64,000 bases of DNA. Origin: JAWPMV01 sp039819665 (lineage in GTDB: Bacteria; Bacteroidota; Bacteroidia; J057). Below the pieces are notes generated by a model. That model was not told where the DNA came from. It saw nothing but the letters and a program-made list of their open reading frames with translations, and ran no database searches. The stretch is taken from contig JBCBRM010000004.1 in NCBI GenBank assembly GCA_039819665.1, positions 1 to 64,000 on the forward strand, in the 5' to 3' direction. The position numbers were made by a program, and so were the translations under genes. Shown piece by piece: positions 54,844 through 62,960 of the stretch; positions within the stretch are counted from its first letter, which is position 1; each line of letters starts with the position of its first letter.

Positions 54844-55380
54844 TTAAGCGGTCAGCATCTCCCTCAGCTTCTTCTTGGCTCTGCAGAATTGAGACTTGGA
54901 AGTAGCTTCACTTATGTCAAGAATATTGCTGATTTCACCATGATCGTATCCTTCCAATTGGTAAAGGGTAAATACTTTTTGGTACCCAACGGGAAGTTGC
55001 TGAATGGCCCATTTGATTTGGGTCATATCGATGCGTAGGGCTTCATCCTGATGATTTTCTTCGCTGTGATTGTGATGGTTTTCTTCCAGAGAGAAATATT
55101 CGAGTTTTTTCTTTTTCATGTGGTTGATAGCCGTATTGACTACAATCCTTTTTAACCAGGCACCAAAACTCGCATCTCCTTTATAGGTATGAAGTCTTCT
55201 AAATGCTTTGGTAAATGCAACCTGCACAACGTCTTCTGCCTCCATAGGATCACGAAGCATTTGTACAGCAACTTTGTACATCCCTTGAGCATAGCGCTGA
55301 TAAAGTTCGGGTTCGGCACGGCGGTCTCCATTTTTACAACGGTCTACGAGAGCTTGTGAGAAAGAAAGAATTGTTGACAT
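54844..55380 (-). CDS. ECF-type RNA polymerase sigma factor
   Basis: A 178-aa sigma factor. Region 2 has DPMEAEDVVQVAFTKAFRRLHTYKGDASFGAWLKRIVVNTAINHMKKKK. Region 4 has QLPVGYQKVFTLYQLEGYDHGEISNILDISEATSKSQFCRAKKKLREML. A His-rich linker (NHHNHSEENH, about 98-107) joins them, unusual enough to raise the idea of metal or pH response, though no data support it. No anti-sigma gene is adjacent. The divergent GIN-domain lipoprotein is a natural candidate target because the two share the region 55381-55831. Confidence 0.93.
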   Translation of the reverse strand: MSTILSFSQALVDRCKNGDRRAEPELYQRYAQGMYKVAVQMLRDPMEAEDVVQVAFTKAFRRLHTYKGDASFGAWLKRIVVNTAINHMKKKKLEYFSLEENHHNHSEENHQDEALRIDMTQIKWAIQQLPVGYQKVFTLYQLEGYDHGEISNILDISEATSKSQFCRAKKKLREMLTA

Positions 55381-55439
55381 GATAATTTCGATTTGTTTCC
55401 TCCAAATACGGGGATAATTGCAGCATGGCGAAAAGAGAT

Positions 55440-55493
55440 GGAGTGAACCCGAGAAGAGCTGGAGTGAATCGGAAAAAGAGAGGAGTGGAAGAC
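55440..55493. repeat. 21-bp tandem repeat, about 2.6 copies
   Basis: GGAGTGAA at 55440 and 55461 and GGAGTGGA at 55482 recur with an exact 21-base period, and the sequence between is purine-rich. Iterated regulator sites are possible. Confidence 0.6.
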
Positions 55494-55577
55494 GTGTTCT
55501 CGTGCACCCGTGTTCTTGTATTCTTGTTGGGGCAGGAGTTCGTTCCCCTTACGCCAATACACCAATTCATCAACACG
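55494..55577. repeat. octamer-periodic inverted repeat element E
   Basis: Left units are GTGTTCTC (55494), GTGCACCC (55502), GTGTTCTT (55510) and GTATTCTT (55518). Right units AATAC, AATTC and AACAC start at 55556, 55564 and 55572. The period is 8 in both arms. Left units are of the CT type while the right ones are CC/TC, so this copy pairs less well than the others. Confidence 0.82.
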
Positions 55578-55663
55578 TTTTCCCAGCTTTCAAAGTGCTA
55601 GGACTTATTTCCCAAAAAGTAAATGAAGAACAAGGAACAAGGAATGGAGAAGGAAAAATGGGA

Positions 55664-55746
55664 GTATTCTAGTGCTCTGGTGCGCCTGTGTTCTCTAATA
55701 GCAACAACACTCCCCCCAACACCAGAATACTAGAACACGTGAACAC
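55664..55746. repeat. octamer-periodic inverted repeat element F
   Basis: Left units are GTATTCTA (55664), GTGCTCTG (55672), GTGCGCCT (55680) and GTGTTCTC (55688). Right AACAC/AATAC starts are at 55706, 55718, 55726, 55734 and 55742. The last three are preceded by AG or TG, the complement of the CT seen in the left arm, so the arms have co-varied. Confidence 0.83.
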
Positions 55747-55831
55747 TTTTTTCCCCCTCCCACGCAACCCCCTCCTAATCCTCATGTCTATTCGTGACGT
55801 GAACTTTTAAACCCTTTAATCTTTATATGTA

Positions 55832-56620
55832 ATGAAAACTTTACAACTAACACGCACGCTCTTTTTGACTCTACTGGCAGGTTTTTCCCTCACAGCCTGC
55901 GACGTTGATGGGGTCTTACCTTGCGAGAATGGAGATGGAACCAGAGTAACAGAACCACGCACAGAAACAGGATTTGACCAAATCTTATTGGATTTGCCTG
56001 GAGACGTGTACATCACTGAAGGTGAAGATTTCGTTATCGACATCACTGCCCAACAAAACATTATCGATCAAATTAAAACGGAAGTAACGGGATCTTTACT
56101 TGAGATTAGTAAGGACCGTTGTATTCGCTCTTATAAAACTATTCGTATCGACATCACTCTTCCAGATATTAGTTCACTGGAAGTTGACGGTTCAGGAGAT
56201 ATTTATGTATTGGATCGCTTTACTGGAAGCAATCTTGACCTCTTTGTAAAAGGATCTGGTAGTATTGATATGACAGGGGATTATCAGAAAACTTATCTCG
56301 AGGTCGATGGATCTGGGGATATCAGCCTGGCTACCCAGTCTTTAGAAATTGAAACCCGCATCAAAGGTGCCGGAGATGTTTTCCTCACAGGAAGTGCTGA
56401 ACTGCACAATGTTGATATGGATGGATCTGGTAACCTAGAATCTTTTGAAATGATTTCCGAAGTATGTGATGTTAAAATCGATGGAAGCGGAGATGCTGAT
56501 GTCCATGTTACTTCTGAACTAAATGTACGTATCCTCGGAAGTGGAGACGTACGCTATAAAGGTACTCCTGCAGTTGACGCTAGTATTACAGGTAGCGGAA
56601 AACTGGAAAGTGTTAACTAA
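55832..56620 (+). CDS. GIN-domain (DUF2807) lipoprotein
   Basis: A 262-aa lipoprotein (signal ending LTAC, C23). The rest is a right-handed beta helix of the putative auto-transporter adhesin head GIN domain type. Short repeats are visible: VDGSGDIYV, VKGSGSIDM, VDGSGDISLA, IKGAGDVFL, MDGSGNLES, IDGSGDADV, ILGSGDVRY and ITGSGKLES. Such proteins are abundant in Bacteroidota and are thought to sit on the outer membrane surface, with no proven activity. Divergent ECF sigma and repeat elements upstream suggest regulated expression. A structured tail and terminator follow. Confidence 0.9.
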   Translation: MKTLQLTRTLFLTLLAGFSLTACDVDGVLPCENGDGTRVTEPRTETGFDQILLDLPGDVYITEGEDFVIDITAQQNIIDQIKTEVTGSLLEISKDRCIRSYKTIRIDITLPDISSLEVDGSGDIYVLDRFTGSNLDLFVKGSGSIDMTGDYQKTYLEVDGSGDISLATQSLEIETRIKGAGDVFLTGSAELHNVDMDGSGNLESFEMISEVCDVKIDGSGDADVHVTSELNVRILGSGDVRYKGTPAVDASITGSGKLESVN

Positions 56621-56750
56621 TTGCTTTTCATACACTATTTGCAATAACATTCTTACGCAGTCATCAAACACCCCAATGTGGGTTTTGATGGCTTCGTTAG
56701 ACTGGAGCGAAAGCTCCGACAATTAGCGGATTTTGTGTGTACAGCACATC

Positions 56751-56780
56751 AAGGGGACTTTGGATCAGTCCCCTTTCTTT
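56751..56780 (+). terminator. terminator of the GIN-domain gene
   Basis: AAGGGGACT pairs exactly with AGTCCCCTT (56767-56775) and is followed by TCTTTATTTA. Confidence 0.85.
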
Positions 56781-56806
56781 ATTTATAAATTATAAATAAA
56801 GAAAGG
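56772..56806. repeat. perfect 35-bp palindrome
   Basis: CCTTTCTTTATTTATAA and its exact complement flank a single A. It joins the terminator on its left with octamer element G on its right, and would give a second AT-rich stem. Confidence 0.85.
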
Positions 56807-56942
56807 CGTGTTAGGGTGTTAGTGTACAGGCGTGTTGATGTTTCCCAATGGGTAAAATCCGAAGAATCGCCAACACTCCAACACCCCAATACGTTCTTCC
56901 TCAAACACCCTAAAACCCTAGCACCCAAACACACTAATACGT
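56807..56942. repeat. octamer-periodic inverted repeat element G, longest copy
   Basis: Seventeen consecutive octamers in one unbroken register. Left: CGTGTTAG, GGTGTTAG, TGTACAGG, CGTGTTGA. Centre: unrelated octamers. Right, from 56871: CAACACTC, CAACACCC, CAATACGT, TCTTCCTC, AAACACCC, TAAAACCC, TAGCACCC, AAACACAC, TAATACGT. Both arms keep the same 8-base phase across the centre. Confidence 0.9.
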
Positions 56943-57100
56943 CTCCTACTTCACGTTTATACATTTATTTTTAATTCCTTGGAAACATCCTGTATATTAA
57001 AGCATCTTTTCTTTAGCCACCTTCGTAATTACAGTGTGGCATCGTATTTATAAACATATATGCTCCTGGGGTTCCGTGCCATTTTTAATGTATATATGAT

Positions 57101-57664
57101 ATGCTTACAAGTTCTTATAGACCCAGTGCCGGTAGATTTCTTGTCTCTGAGCCTTTTATGCATGATGAAAACTTTCAGCGTTCCGTTGTCCTACTTGTAG
57201 AGCACAATGAAAACGGAAGCTTAGGCTTCGTGATGAACCGCCAGTTGAAAGTGAAAATCAATGAGGTCGTGGATGGGCTGCCAGAATTTAACGCTCCGGT
57301 CTTTGTAGGTGGACCTGTAGAAAGAAGTACCTTACACTTTGTTCATCGACTGGGGGAACAACTGGATGGAAGCCATCAAATTGCTGATGAGCTTTACTGG
57401 GCAGGAGATTTTTCCAAGCTTAAGGAAATGATCCTTATGGGGGAGGCTGAACCTAAGGATATACTCTTTTTTGTAGGCTACTCTGGCTGGGGACCCGGCC
57501 AACTTGATACAGAACTGGAAAGAAAATCGTGGATTGTTGCCCCTGAAAACTCCTCTTTCGTATTTCAGGAAGATTATACCGACCTTTGGAGGGAAGTATT
57601 ACAGGGGATGGGAGATAAATATCGGATTATCTCTAATTATCCTGTAGATCCTCGTATGAATTAA
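57101..57664 (+). CDS. YqgE/AlgH-family protein
   Basis: A 187-aa protein of the DUF179 family with the family's start (GRFLVSEPFMHDENFQRSVVLLVEHNENGSLGFVMNR), GGPVE in the middle and FVGYSGWGPGQLDTELERKSW near the end. The fold is known from structures, but the molecular role is not; AlgH was named for an effect on alginate regulation in Pseudomonas. It lies 17 bases before the TlpA-like gene and likely shares its transcript. Confidence 0.92.
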   Translation: MLTSSYRPSAGRFLVSEPFMHDENFQRSVVLLVEHNENGSLGFVMNRQLKVKINEVVDGLPEFNAPVFVGGPVERSTLHFVHRLGEQLDGSHQIADELYWAGDFSKLKEMILMGEAEPKDILFFVGYSGWGPGQLDTELERKSWIVAPENSSFVFQEDYTDLWREVLQGMGDKYRIISNYPVDPRMN

Positions 57665-57681
57665 TCTCGCATTTTGATCTT

Positions 57682-59070
57682 ATGAAAAAGATCCTCTCTT
57701 TTCTCCTTGTCCTGGCTTTATCATGTACCGCGCATCAATTATTTGCACAAAAAGAAGTATTGATTACAGGTAAGCTCACCTCTTGTAATGCTGATTCTCT
57801 GCGCCTATTTATTTTGGATGGAGTTTCTTTGCGTCAGGTAGCTGTTTTGCCTGTCATGCAGCAAGGAGAGGATAAAGTTTTCTCCATAAAAATCAGTGAG
57901 GTCCCTCTGGGATTTTACTTCCTGGGTTTGGGAAAACCTCAGAATACAGTACCCCTTATTCTGGGTTCTGAAGACCAGATTTATGTGGAAGGTGCTTGTG
58001 AAAGTTTTTCCAGAGCTATGGTCGGCAATTCCCCTATCCATGTAAAACTTCAAGAAGCCAATCAAAAAATAAAAGCCTGGCAAGGGCAAATGGGTAGATT
58101 GATAGGAGAGTATAGGGTAAACCAAAGAGCCAAGCGCGACCAGTCTGCTACAATTGCCAAGATGCAGAAGATTGATCAATTAAAAATTGGCTTTCTAAAT
58201 GAACTAAAAGAAACCCATCCCTATCTCGCAAAGGTCATCGCTTTACAGCTGTATGTAAGCTATCAATCAGGGGGAGAAGGGTTTAGCAGCGAAGCAGAGT
58301 ACTTTGCTTCCAAATATTTTCAATTCGTCGATTTCTCTGACCCAGTCTATAATCGAATTCCTCAATTTCATGATGCCTTCAAAAGCTACTCAAGTAATGT
58401 AGCCCAGGTAGGGCTCAAAACTTCTGATGTGATTGAGCATGCTGAAAAGCAATTGTCACTGATTCCCAAGCCCAGTTCGGCTCATAAAGCAGCTTTATTG
58501 GGACTAGTAGCAGGCTTTCAGCCTAAAGATGAAGATGCTTTTGCCAGATTCACTGCTGAATACCTCGAATATTACCCCAAAGATAATCCTGCAATTGCCC
58601 AACAGTTGAGCAAAAGTCTTATGAGCATGAAGCACAGGCTCATAGGAGTAACTGCTCCCGATATTCCGCTTCCTACCCCGGATGGAGAAACGGTTAGCCT
58701 GGAAGATTATAGAGGAAAATATTTACTGGTAGATTTCTGGGCCTCCTGGTGTGGACCATGTCGTCAGGAAAATCCCAATGTGAGACGCATGTATGCTGCC
58801 TATAAGGACAAAGGTTTTGAAATATTGGGGGTAAGTCTGGATCGAAATCGTGAACGCTGGTTACAAGCCATTGAAAAAGATCAATTGCCCTGGAAACATG
58901 TAAGTGACCTCAAACAATGGGGAAGTATTGCTGCGCAAACCTATGGGGTGCATTCGATTCCTTATACCGTTTTACTTGATCCCAATGGAAAGATTATTGC
59001 GAAGAAACTGAGAGGGGCCGAATTGGAAAAAGAATTGGAAAGGTTGTTGGGAGATAAAGAAAGTCGATAA
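57682..59070 (+). CDS. TlpA-like thiol-disulfide oxidoreductase with DUF4369 domain
   Basis: A 462-aa exported protein. The signal peptide ends LFAQ. Residues about 25-125 are a DUF4369-like beta domain, then comes a helical linker (130-320). The last about 140 residues are an AhpC/TSA-thioredoxin fold with the redox pair in WCGPC (C357, C360) and a cis-Pro region (HSIPYTVLLDPNG). Relatives sit in the periplasm, often tethered, and reduce disulfides, for example in cytochrome c maturation. Here a c-type cytochrome protein is coded nearby at 59749. A terminator follows. Confidence 0.92.
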   Translation: MKKILSFLLVLALSCTAHQLFAQKEVLITGKLTSCNADSLRLFILDGVSLRQVAVLPVMQQGEDKVFSIKISEVPLGFYFLGLGKPQNTVPLILGSEDQIYVEGACESFSRAMVGNSPIHVKLQEANQKIKAWQGQMGRLIGEYRVNQRAKRDQSATIAKMQKIDQLKIGFLNELKETHPYLAKVIALQLYVSYQSGGEGFSSEAEYFASKYFQFVDFSDPVYNRIPQFHDAFKSYSSNVAQVGLKTSDVIEHAEKQLSLIPKPSSAHKAALLGLVAGFQPKDEDAFARFTAEYLEYYPKDNPAIAQQLSKSLMSMKHRLIGVTAPDIPLPTPDGETVSLEDYRGKYLLVDFWASWCGPCRQENPNVRRMYAAYKDKGFEILGVSLDRNRERWLQAIEKDQLPWKHVSDLKQWGSIAAQTYGVHSIPYTVLLDPNGKIIAKKLRGAELEKELERLLGDKESR

Positions 59071-59090
59071 AAGAAAAACTCAGAAAATAG

Positions 59091-59127
59091 AAAAGCCCAT
59101 TTGAAAAAATGGGCTTTCGTTTTTTTG
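59091..59127 (+). terminator. terminator after the TlpA-like gene
   Basis: AAAGCCCATT pairs exactly with AATGGGCTTT (59108-59117) around TGAAAA and is followed by a long T-run. Confidence 0.88.
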
Positions 59128-59139
59128 TCCAGCTTATGC

Positions 59140-59403
59140 CTAAGCTACATCAATCTTTTTAACTAATCTTCTGTTAGGCATCCTGATGTGTATAAAGTAA
59201 GGACCCTTTCTGAGTGTACGGGTATCCCAACTTAGTCTGTGTTTTCCTTTGGTGTGATGGTCGTCTAGCAGTACTTTCTTCATATTCCCCTCCTGATCAT
59301 GGAGAGCAATGTAAATGTCGCTTGCACTGCCGAGGTGATAATCGAGGGTCGAGAGCGAAGGCGTAGTTTGGGTGCTAATATTATGAATCATGAGCTTATT
59401 CAT
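59140..59403 (-). CDS. small protein resembling a lone FlgD/T9SS-type Ig domain
   Basis: An 87-aa protein without a signal peptide. Residues about 26-87 (DIYIALHDQEGNMKKVLLDD, HRLSWDTRTLRKGPYFIHIR) have the strand pattern of FlgD-Ig or T9SS C-terminal domains, but nothing precedes it that could be cargo. It may be a real small cytoplasmic protein or the remnant of a larger secreted one. Start and strand are plausible (ATG at 59403), but no promoter box is seen. Confidence 0.55.
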   Translation of the reverse strand: MNKLMIHNISTQTTPSLSTLDYHLGSASDIYIALHDQEGNMKKVLLDDHHTKGKHRLSWDTRTLRKGPYFIHIRMPNRRLVKKIDVA

Positions 59404-59748
59404 GGGGACAACAGATCAAAGATTTGGGAGAATCTACTTTGTCGTCCTTTTCTGCATATTAAACATTTTGAGATTTCGGCAAATAAGGAAAGTGGATAAA
59501 ATCTAACTTCTGCTAGATTTGATCTAATGCGAAAAAGTAGTCGGGGAGTTCTTGATATGTGAATAAAACTGCACCAATTGTCAAGTAAATAGGTGCCACT
59601 ATTCAGCATTTCCCTTCAAAACTCGATTTTCTTACAGTCTGCTACATTTAGCTTTTCGTACTTGATCTGATCTTTCTTTAACAAATTGAAGTTTTATTAT
59701 CCTCTTTTGCTCTAAATTTTCATTTAACTTAGGGGCGAATAAAGCATC
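59404..59748. other. intergenic region before the large dehydrogenase gene
   Basis: 345 bases between divergent genes. A perfect 7-bp-arm hairpin (AAATCTA at 59499-59505, TAGATTT at 59514-59520) is present. No ORF or clear promoter box was found. Confidence 0.4.
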
Positions 59749-62700
59749 ATGAGAGTAAAACTATACCTAATCTACTACCTATGGGTCTCCTGTGCCCTCT
59801 TCTTTCTTTCTTCCTGTAATTCTTCAGATCTCATTCAACGTACTGAAAAGAAAGTCCTGCTAATTGCTGATGACTTTTCTCAGAACTATGCAGCTGAAGT
59901 ATTGAAAAGACTGGAAACAAAAGAATCTTTTGTTAACGTCCATTCCCAAACCAAATTTCATAAGCTCCGAGATAAAGATGTTTGGTCATATAGTGCCTTA
60001 GTACTTGTAGGGAAGGATCTTAAATCAATGAGCCCTTATGAATTGAGTATGTTGGAAAGGTATGTGCAATCCGGGGGGGGAATTGTTTTACTCAATAGTC
60101 GGTTGGAGCAAAATCTGACATGGCCCTGGTATGAAGAATTCAAAACAAGCCAGACACCAACAACAAACTCTGTTAAAGTAAATGATGTAGCAGGGCCAAA
60201 TGAAAAGGAAAAGCAAAGCTATGATGGGGGAAGGATAGCTCAATCAGAAAACCCTGGGGAAGAAGAATTGGAAGACTTGATTCGCTTTGCAATTGGGAAT
60301 AATAGTTATTCGCTCTCTGCTATAAAATCTGAGTCAGCTCCTCAGGAAAATCGTTTTACTCGCAAGGTTTTGGACGATAAGTTGATAGAGCCTATGGAGC
60401 TATGTGTCTTTCCTGATGATAAAATCCTCTTTATTGAGAGGAGAGGAAAAATGAAGCTCTATGATCCGACTACTGAGAAAACCCGCTTGATCCATAATTT
60501 TGATGTCTGCACTTCGGGGAATTATGAAGACGGTTTGCTCGGCCTTACCATTGATCCAGACTTTGCTCGAAATAGGTATATCTATCTGTATTATTCTCCC
60601 GGTAAGGAATGCGAAAAAGCTCAGTATCTCTCTCGTTTTACCTTCCCCAATGGGGATAGCTTAAACCTGGCCTCGGAGAAAGTAATCCTTAAAGTGCCTG
60701 TCCAAAGAGAAACCTGCTGTCATTCCGGAGGATCCGTTACTTTTGGTCCTGATGGAAATCTATGGCTTTCTACGGGCGACAATACATCCTCTAAAGAATC
60801 CAATGGTTATTCTCCCCTGGACGAAAGGCCGGGTAGAGGTCCTTTTGATGCGCAAAAGTCTTCGGCTAATACGAATGATTTAAGAGGTAAAGTGATCAGA
60901 ATCAAACCCAATAAATATGGCAGCTACGATATTCCTGAAGGTAACCTCTTTCCTAAAGATGGCTCCAAAGGTAGGCCGGAAATCTATGCTATGGGAGCAA
61001 GAAACCCTTTTAGAATAGCTGTAGATCATAAAACGGGATATGTGTATTGGGGAGATGTAGGCCCTGATGCTGGCTTGGATGGTGAGTTTGGGCCTCAAAG
61101 CTATGATGAGTTTAACCAGGCGAGAGAACCGGGATATTTTGGTTGGCCGTATTTCATGGCGGATAATAAAGCCTTCCCGGATCGGGATTTTACCAATGAT
61201 AAATTAGGGGGTCTTTTCGACCCGGCAAAACCCTTCAATAATTCTCCGCATAATACAGGGGTACAGAACTTGCCTCCAGCTCAAGCCGCTTATATCTGGT
61301 ATCCTAAACAGGCCTCCAAAGAATTTCCCATGTTGGGGAAGGGCTCCAATAGTGCAATGGCTGGCCCTATTTATCATCGGGATATGTATGCAGAAAATTC
61401 CAACAATGCCTTTCCTCCATATTATGAAGGAAAGTGGTTTATCTATGAGTGGGCGCGGAGCTGGATTAAAGCAGTTACATTTGATGAGCAAGGATATGTA
61501 AAGCGTATAGAGCCTTTTCTCACAGAAATGCCCCTTTCAAAGCCTATAGAAATGGAATTTGGTCCGGATGGATCTATGTATATCCTCGAATATGGCAAAA
61601 ACTATTTTGCTGACAATCCCGATGCCCGATTGATAAAGCTGGAATATGCCGGTTCTAATAGGAAGCCAGTAGCTCTGGTCAAAGCAGATACCTATGCAGG
61701 TGCAGCTCCTTTAACCGTTACTTTTGACGCTTCGGATTCCTATGATTTTGATGAAGAGGATAGCATTAAGGTTGAGTGGTTTATTACTCAGCAAGCCGAA
61801 GCTGATGCGAAAGGGCTTGAGGTAACTCATACATTTGAAAGTCCAGGTATATATGTAGTTCAGGCAAAAGTAATCGATAGCCTTGGTGCTTTCGTTTTGG
61901 CACCCTTAACTATACAAGTAGGAAATGCTGCTCCCAAAGTTGAAATTGATTTTGCAGCAAATAAAAGCTTTTTCAAAAGTGGGGCATCCTTCCCTTACAA
62001 AATCAAGTTGGAAGACAGGGAAGATGCAGAGGAGGGCAAATTGATTCCTACAGATGCTGATATACGATTCTTATACCTCGAAGATGCTGAGATGCTAGAG
62101 CGAATGTCCCTAGAAGAGGTATTGGACAGGGGGACGATGAGCCATTTAGCCGGACAAAAACTGATTGCTAATAGTGATTGTGCTACGTGTCATGGGCTCA
62201 AAATCAAATCAGTAGGGCCTAGTTATTTTGCGATTGCAGACAGGTATCGTAACCAATATGATATGGTTGGTTATCTGGCTTCCAAAATCATAAGCGGAGG
62301 AAATGGAAACTGGGGAGAGAAAATTATGGCTGGGCATCCACAGCATACACTGGAAGAGTGTTCAGAAATGGTACGCTACATTTTGTCTTTGGATGAACGC
62401 TCCCGGCAATCTCTAAATCCCAATGGCAGACTCAATTTCAATAAGCACAGTGCCGGACAGGATAATGGTATATACATCCTTTCAGTCAGCTATACAGATA
62501 AAGGAAAAGAAGAATTCTCTCCTTTGAGTACTAGAAAGACCTATATTATGAGGAATAGTCGCATTCCCGCCAGGGAATTTGATGAGGGGAAAGGAGTTAG
62601 CATATTGGTAGATGGGCCAAATCGAGATATCGAACGGGTGAAGCAGATTAGAAATGGATCCTGGATTGCCTTTAAAGGAATTGACCTGACTTCGATCTCA

Positions 62701-62931
62701 GAGATTTCTGTTAATGCAAAAGGCTTAAGCGGCGGTAAAATAAGTATACGAATTGATAGCCCTGAAGGGGAAGAGATAGGTGCAGTTTTGGTTAGAGGAA
62801 CTGATTGGTCAAATAATAGAGCTAACATAAAAGAGCTACAAGGATTTTATGACCTCTACTTAGTCTTCGAAAATAAAGAGGTTGGGAATAAGACGCTGAT
62901 GGATCTTGATACAGTTGAGTTTATATTTTGA
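59749..62931 (+). CDS. multidomain lipoprotein: PQQ-type sugar dehydrogenase, PKD, cytochrome c, CBM6
   Basis: A 1060-aa outer-membrane lipoprotein (FLSSC, C23). Order of parts: a short ThuA-like Rossmann segment (about 35-125), a linker, a GSDH six-bladed propeller (about 205-640; IERRGKMKLYDP, HSGGSVTFGPDGNLWLSTGDN, YAMGARNPFRIAVD, SKPIEMEFGPDGSMYILEYG), a PKD domain (about 650-725), a c-type cytochrome (CATCH near 811-815, distal Met near 863) and a C-terminal CBM6-like sandwich (about 905-1060). It likely oxidises a bound sugar and passes electrons from PQQ to heme. The ThuA part looks shorter than in stand-alone ThuA proteins. Confidence 0.92.
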   Translation: MRVKLYLIYYLWVSCALFFLSSCNSSDLIQRTEKKVLLIADDFSQNYAAEVLKRLETKESFVNVHSQTKFHKLRDKDVWSYSALVLVGKDLKSMSPYELSMLERYVQSGGGIVLLNSRLEQNLTWPWYEEFKTSQTPTTNSVKVNDVAGPNEKEKQSYDGGRIAQSENPGEEELEDLIRFAIGNNSYSLSAIKSESAPQENRFTRKVLDDKLIEPMELCVFPDDKILFIERRGKMKLYDPTTEKTRLIHNFDVCTSGNYEDGLLGLTIDPDFARNRYIYLYYSPGKECEKAQYLSRFTFPNGDSLNLASEKVILKVPVQRETCCHSGGSVTFGPDGNLWLSTGDNTSSKESNGYSPLDERPGRGPFDAQKSSANTNDLRGKVIRIKPNKYGSYDIPEGNLFPKDGSKGRPEIYAMGARNPFRIAVDHKTGYVYWGDVGPDAGLDGEFGPQSYDEFNQAREPGYFGWPYFMADNKAFPDRDFTNDKLGGLFDPAKPFNNSPHNTGVQNLPPAQAAYIWYPKQASKEFPMLGKGSNSAMAGPIYHRDMYAENSNNAFPPYYEGKWFIYEWARSWIKAVTFDEQGYVKRIEPFLTEMPLSKPIEMEFGPDGSMYILEYGKNYFADNPDARLIKLEYAGSNRKPVALVKADTYAGAAPLTVTFDASDSYDFDEEDSIKVEWFITQQAEADAKGLEVTHTFESPGIYVVQAKVIDSLGAFVLAPLTIQVGNAAPKVEIDFAANKSFFKSGASFPYKIKLEDREDAEEGKLIPTDADIRFLYLEDAEMLERMSLEEVLDRGTMSHLAGQKLIANSDCATCHGLKIKSVGPSYFAIADRYRNQYDMVGYLASKIISGGNGNWGEKIMAGHPQHTLEECSEMVRYILSLDERSRQSLNPNGRLNFNKHSAGQDNGIYILSVSYTDKGKEEFSPLSTRKTYIMRNSRIPAREFDEGKGVSILVDGPNRDIERVKQIRNGSWIAFKGIDLTSISEISVNAKGLSGGKISIRIDSPEGEEIGAVLVRGTDWSNNRANIKELQGFYDLYLVFENKEVGNKTLMDLDTVEFIF

Positions 62932-62960
62932 CCCCTATTTTTTATGTGATTACCTGCTTT

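Larger units (their letters stand above)
55381..55831. other. divergent region between ECF sigma and GIN-domain genes
   Basis: 451 bases without a real ORF. In order it holds a three-copy 21-bp tandem repeat (55440-55493), octamer element E (55494-55577), an A/G-rich stretch (55620-55660) and octamer element F (55664-55746). Nothing matches the TAnnTTTG promoter box well. Confidence 0.7.
56621..57100. other. structured non-coding region after the GIN-domain gene
   Basis: 480 bases without a gene. In order: an imperfect hairpin at 56662-56690, a small perfect hairpin GGAGC-GAAA-GCTCC at 56704-56717, the terminator at 56751-56780, a 35-bp palindrome at 56772-56806, octamer element G at 56807-56942, then 158 plain bases before the YqgE-family gene. 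Confidence 0.65.

Noticed and set aside
55494..56942. CRISPR array suggested by regular short repeats
   Set aside because: The units are 8 bases, degenerate, without spacers and arranged as inverted arms. No cas gene is present.
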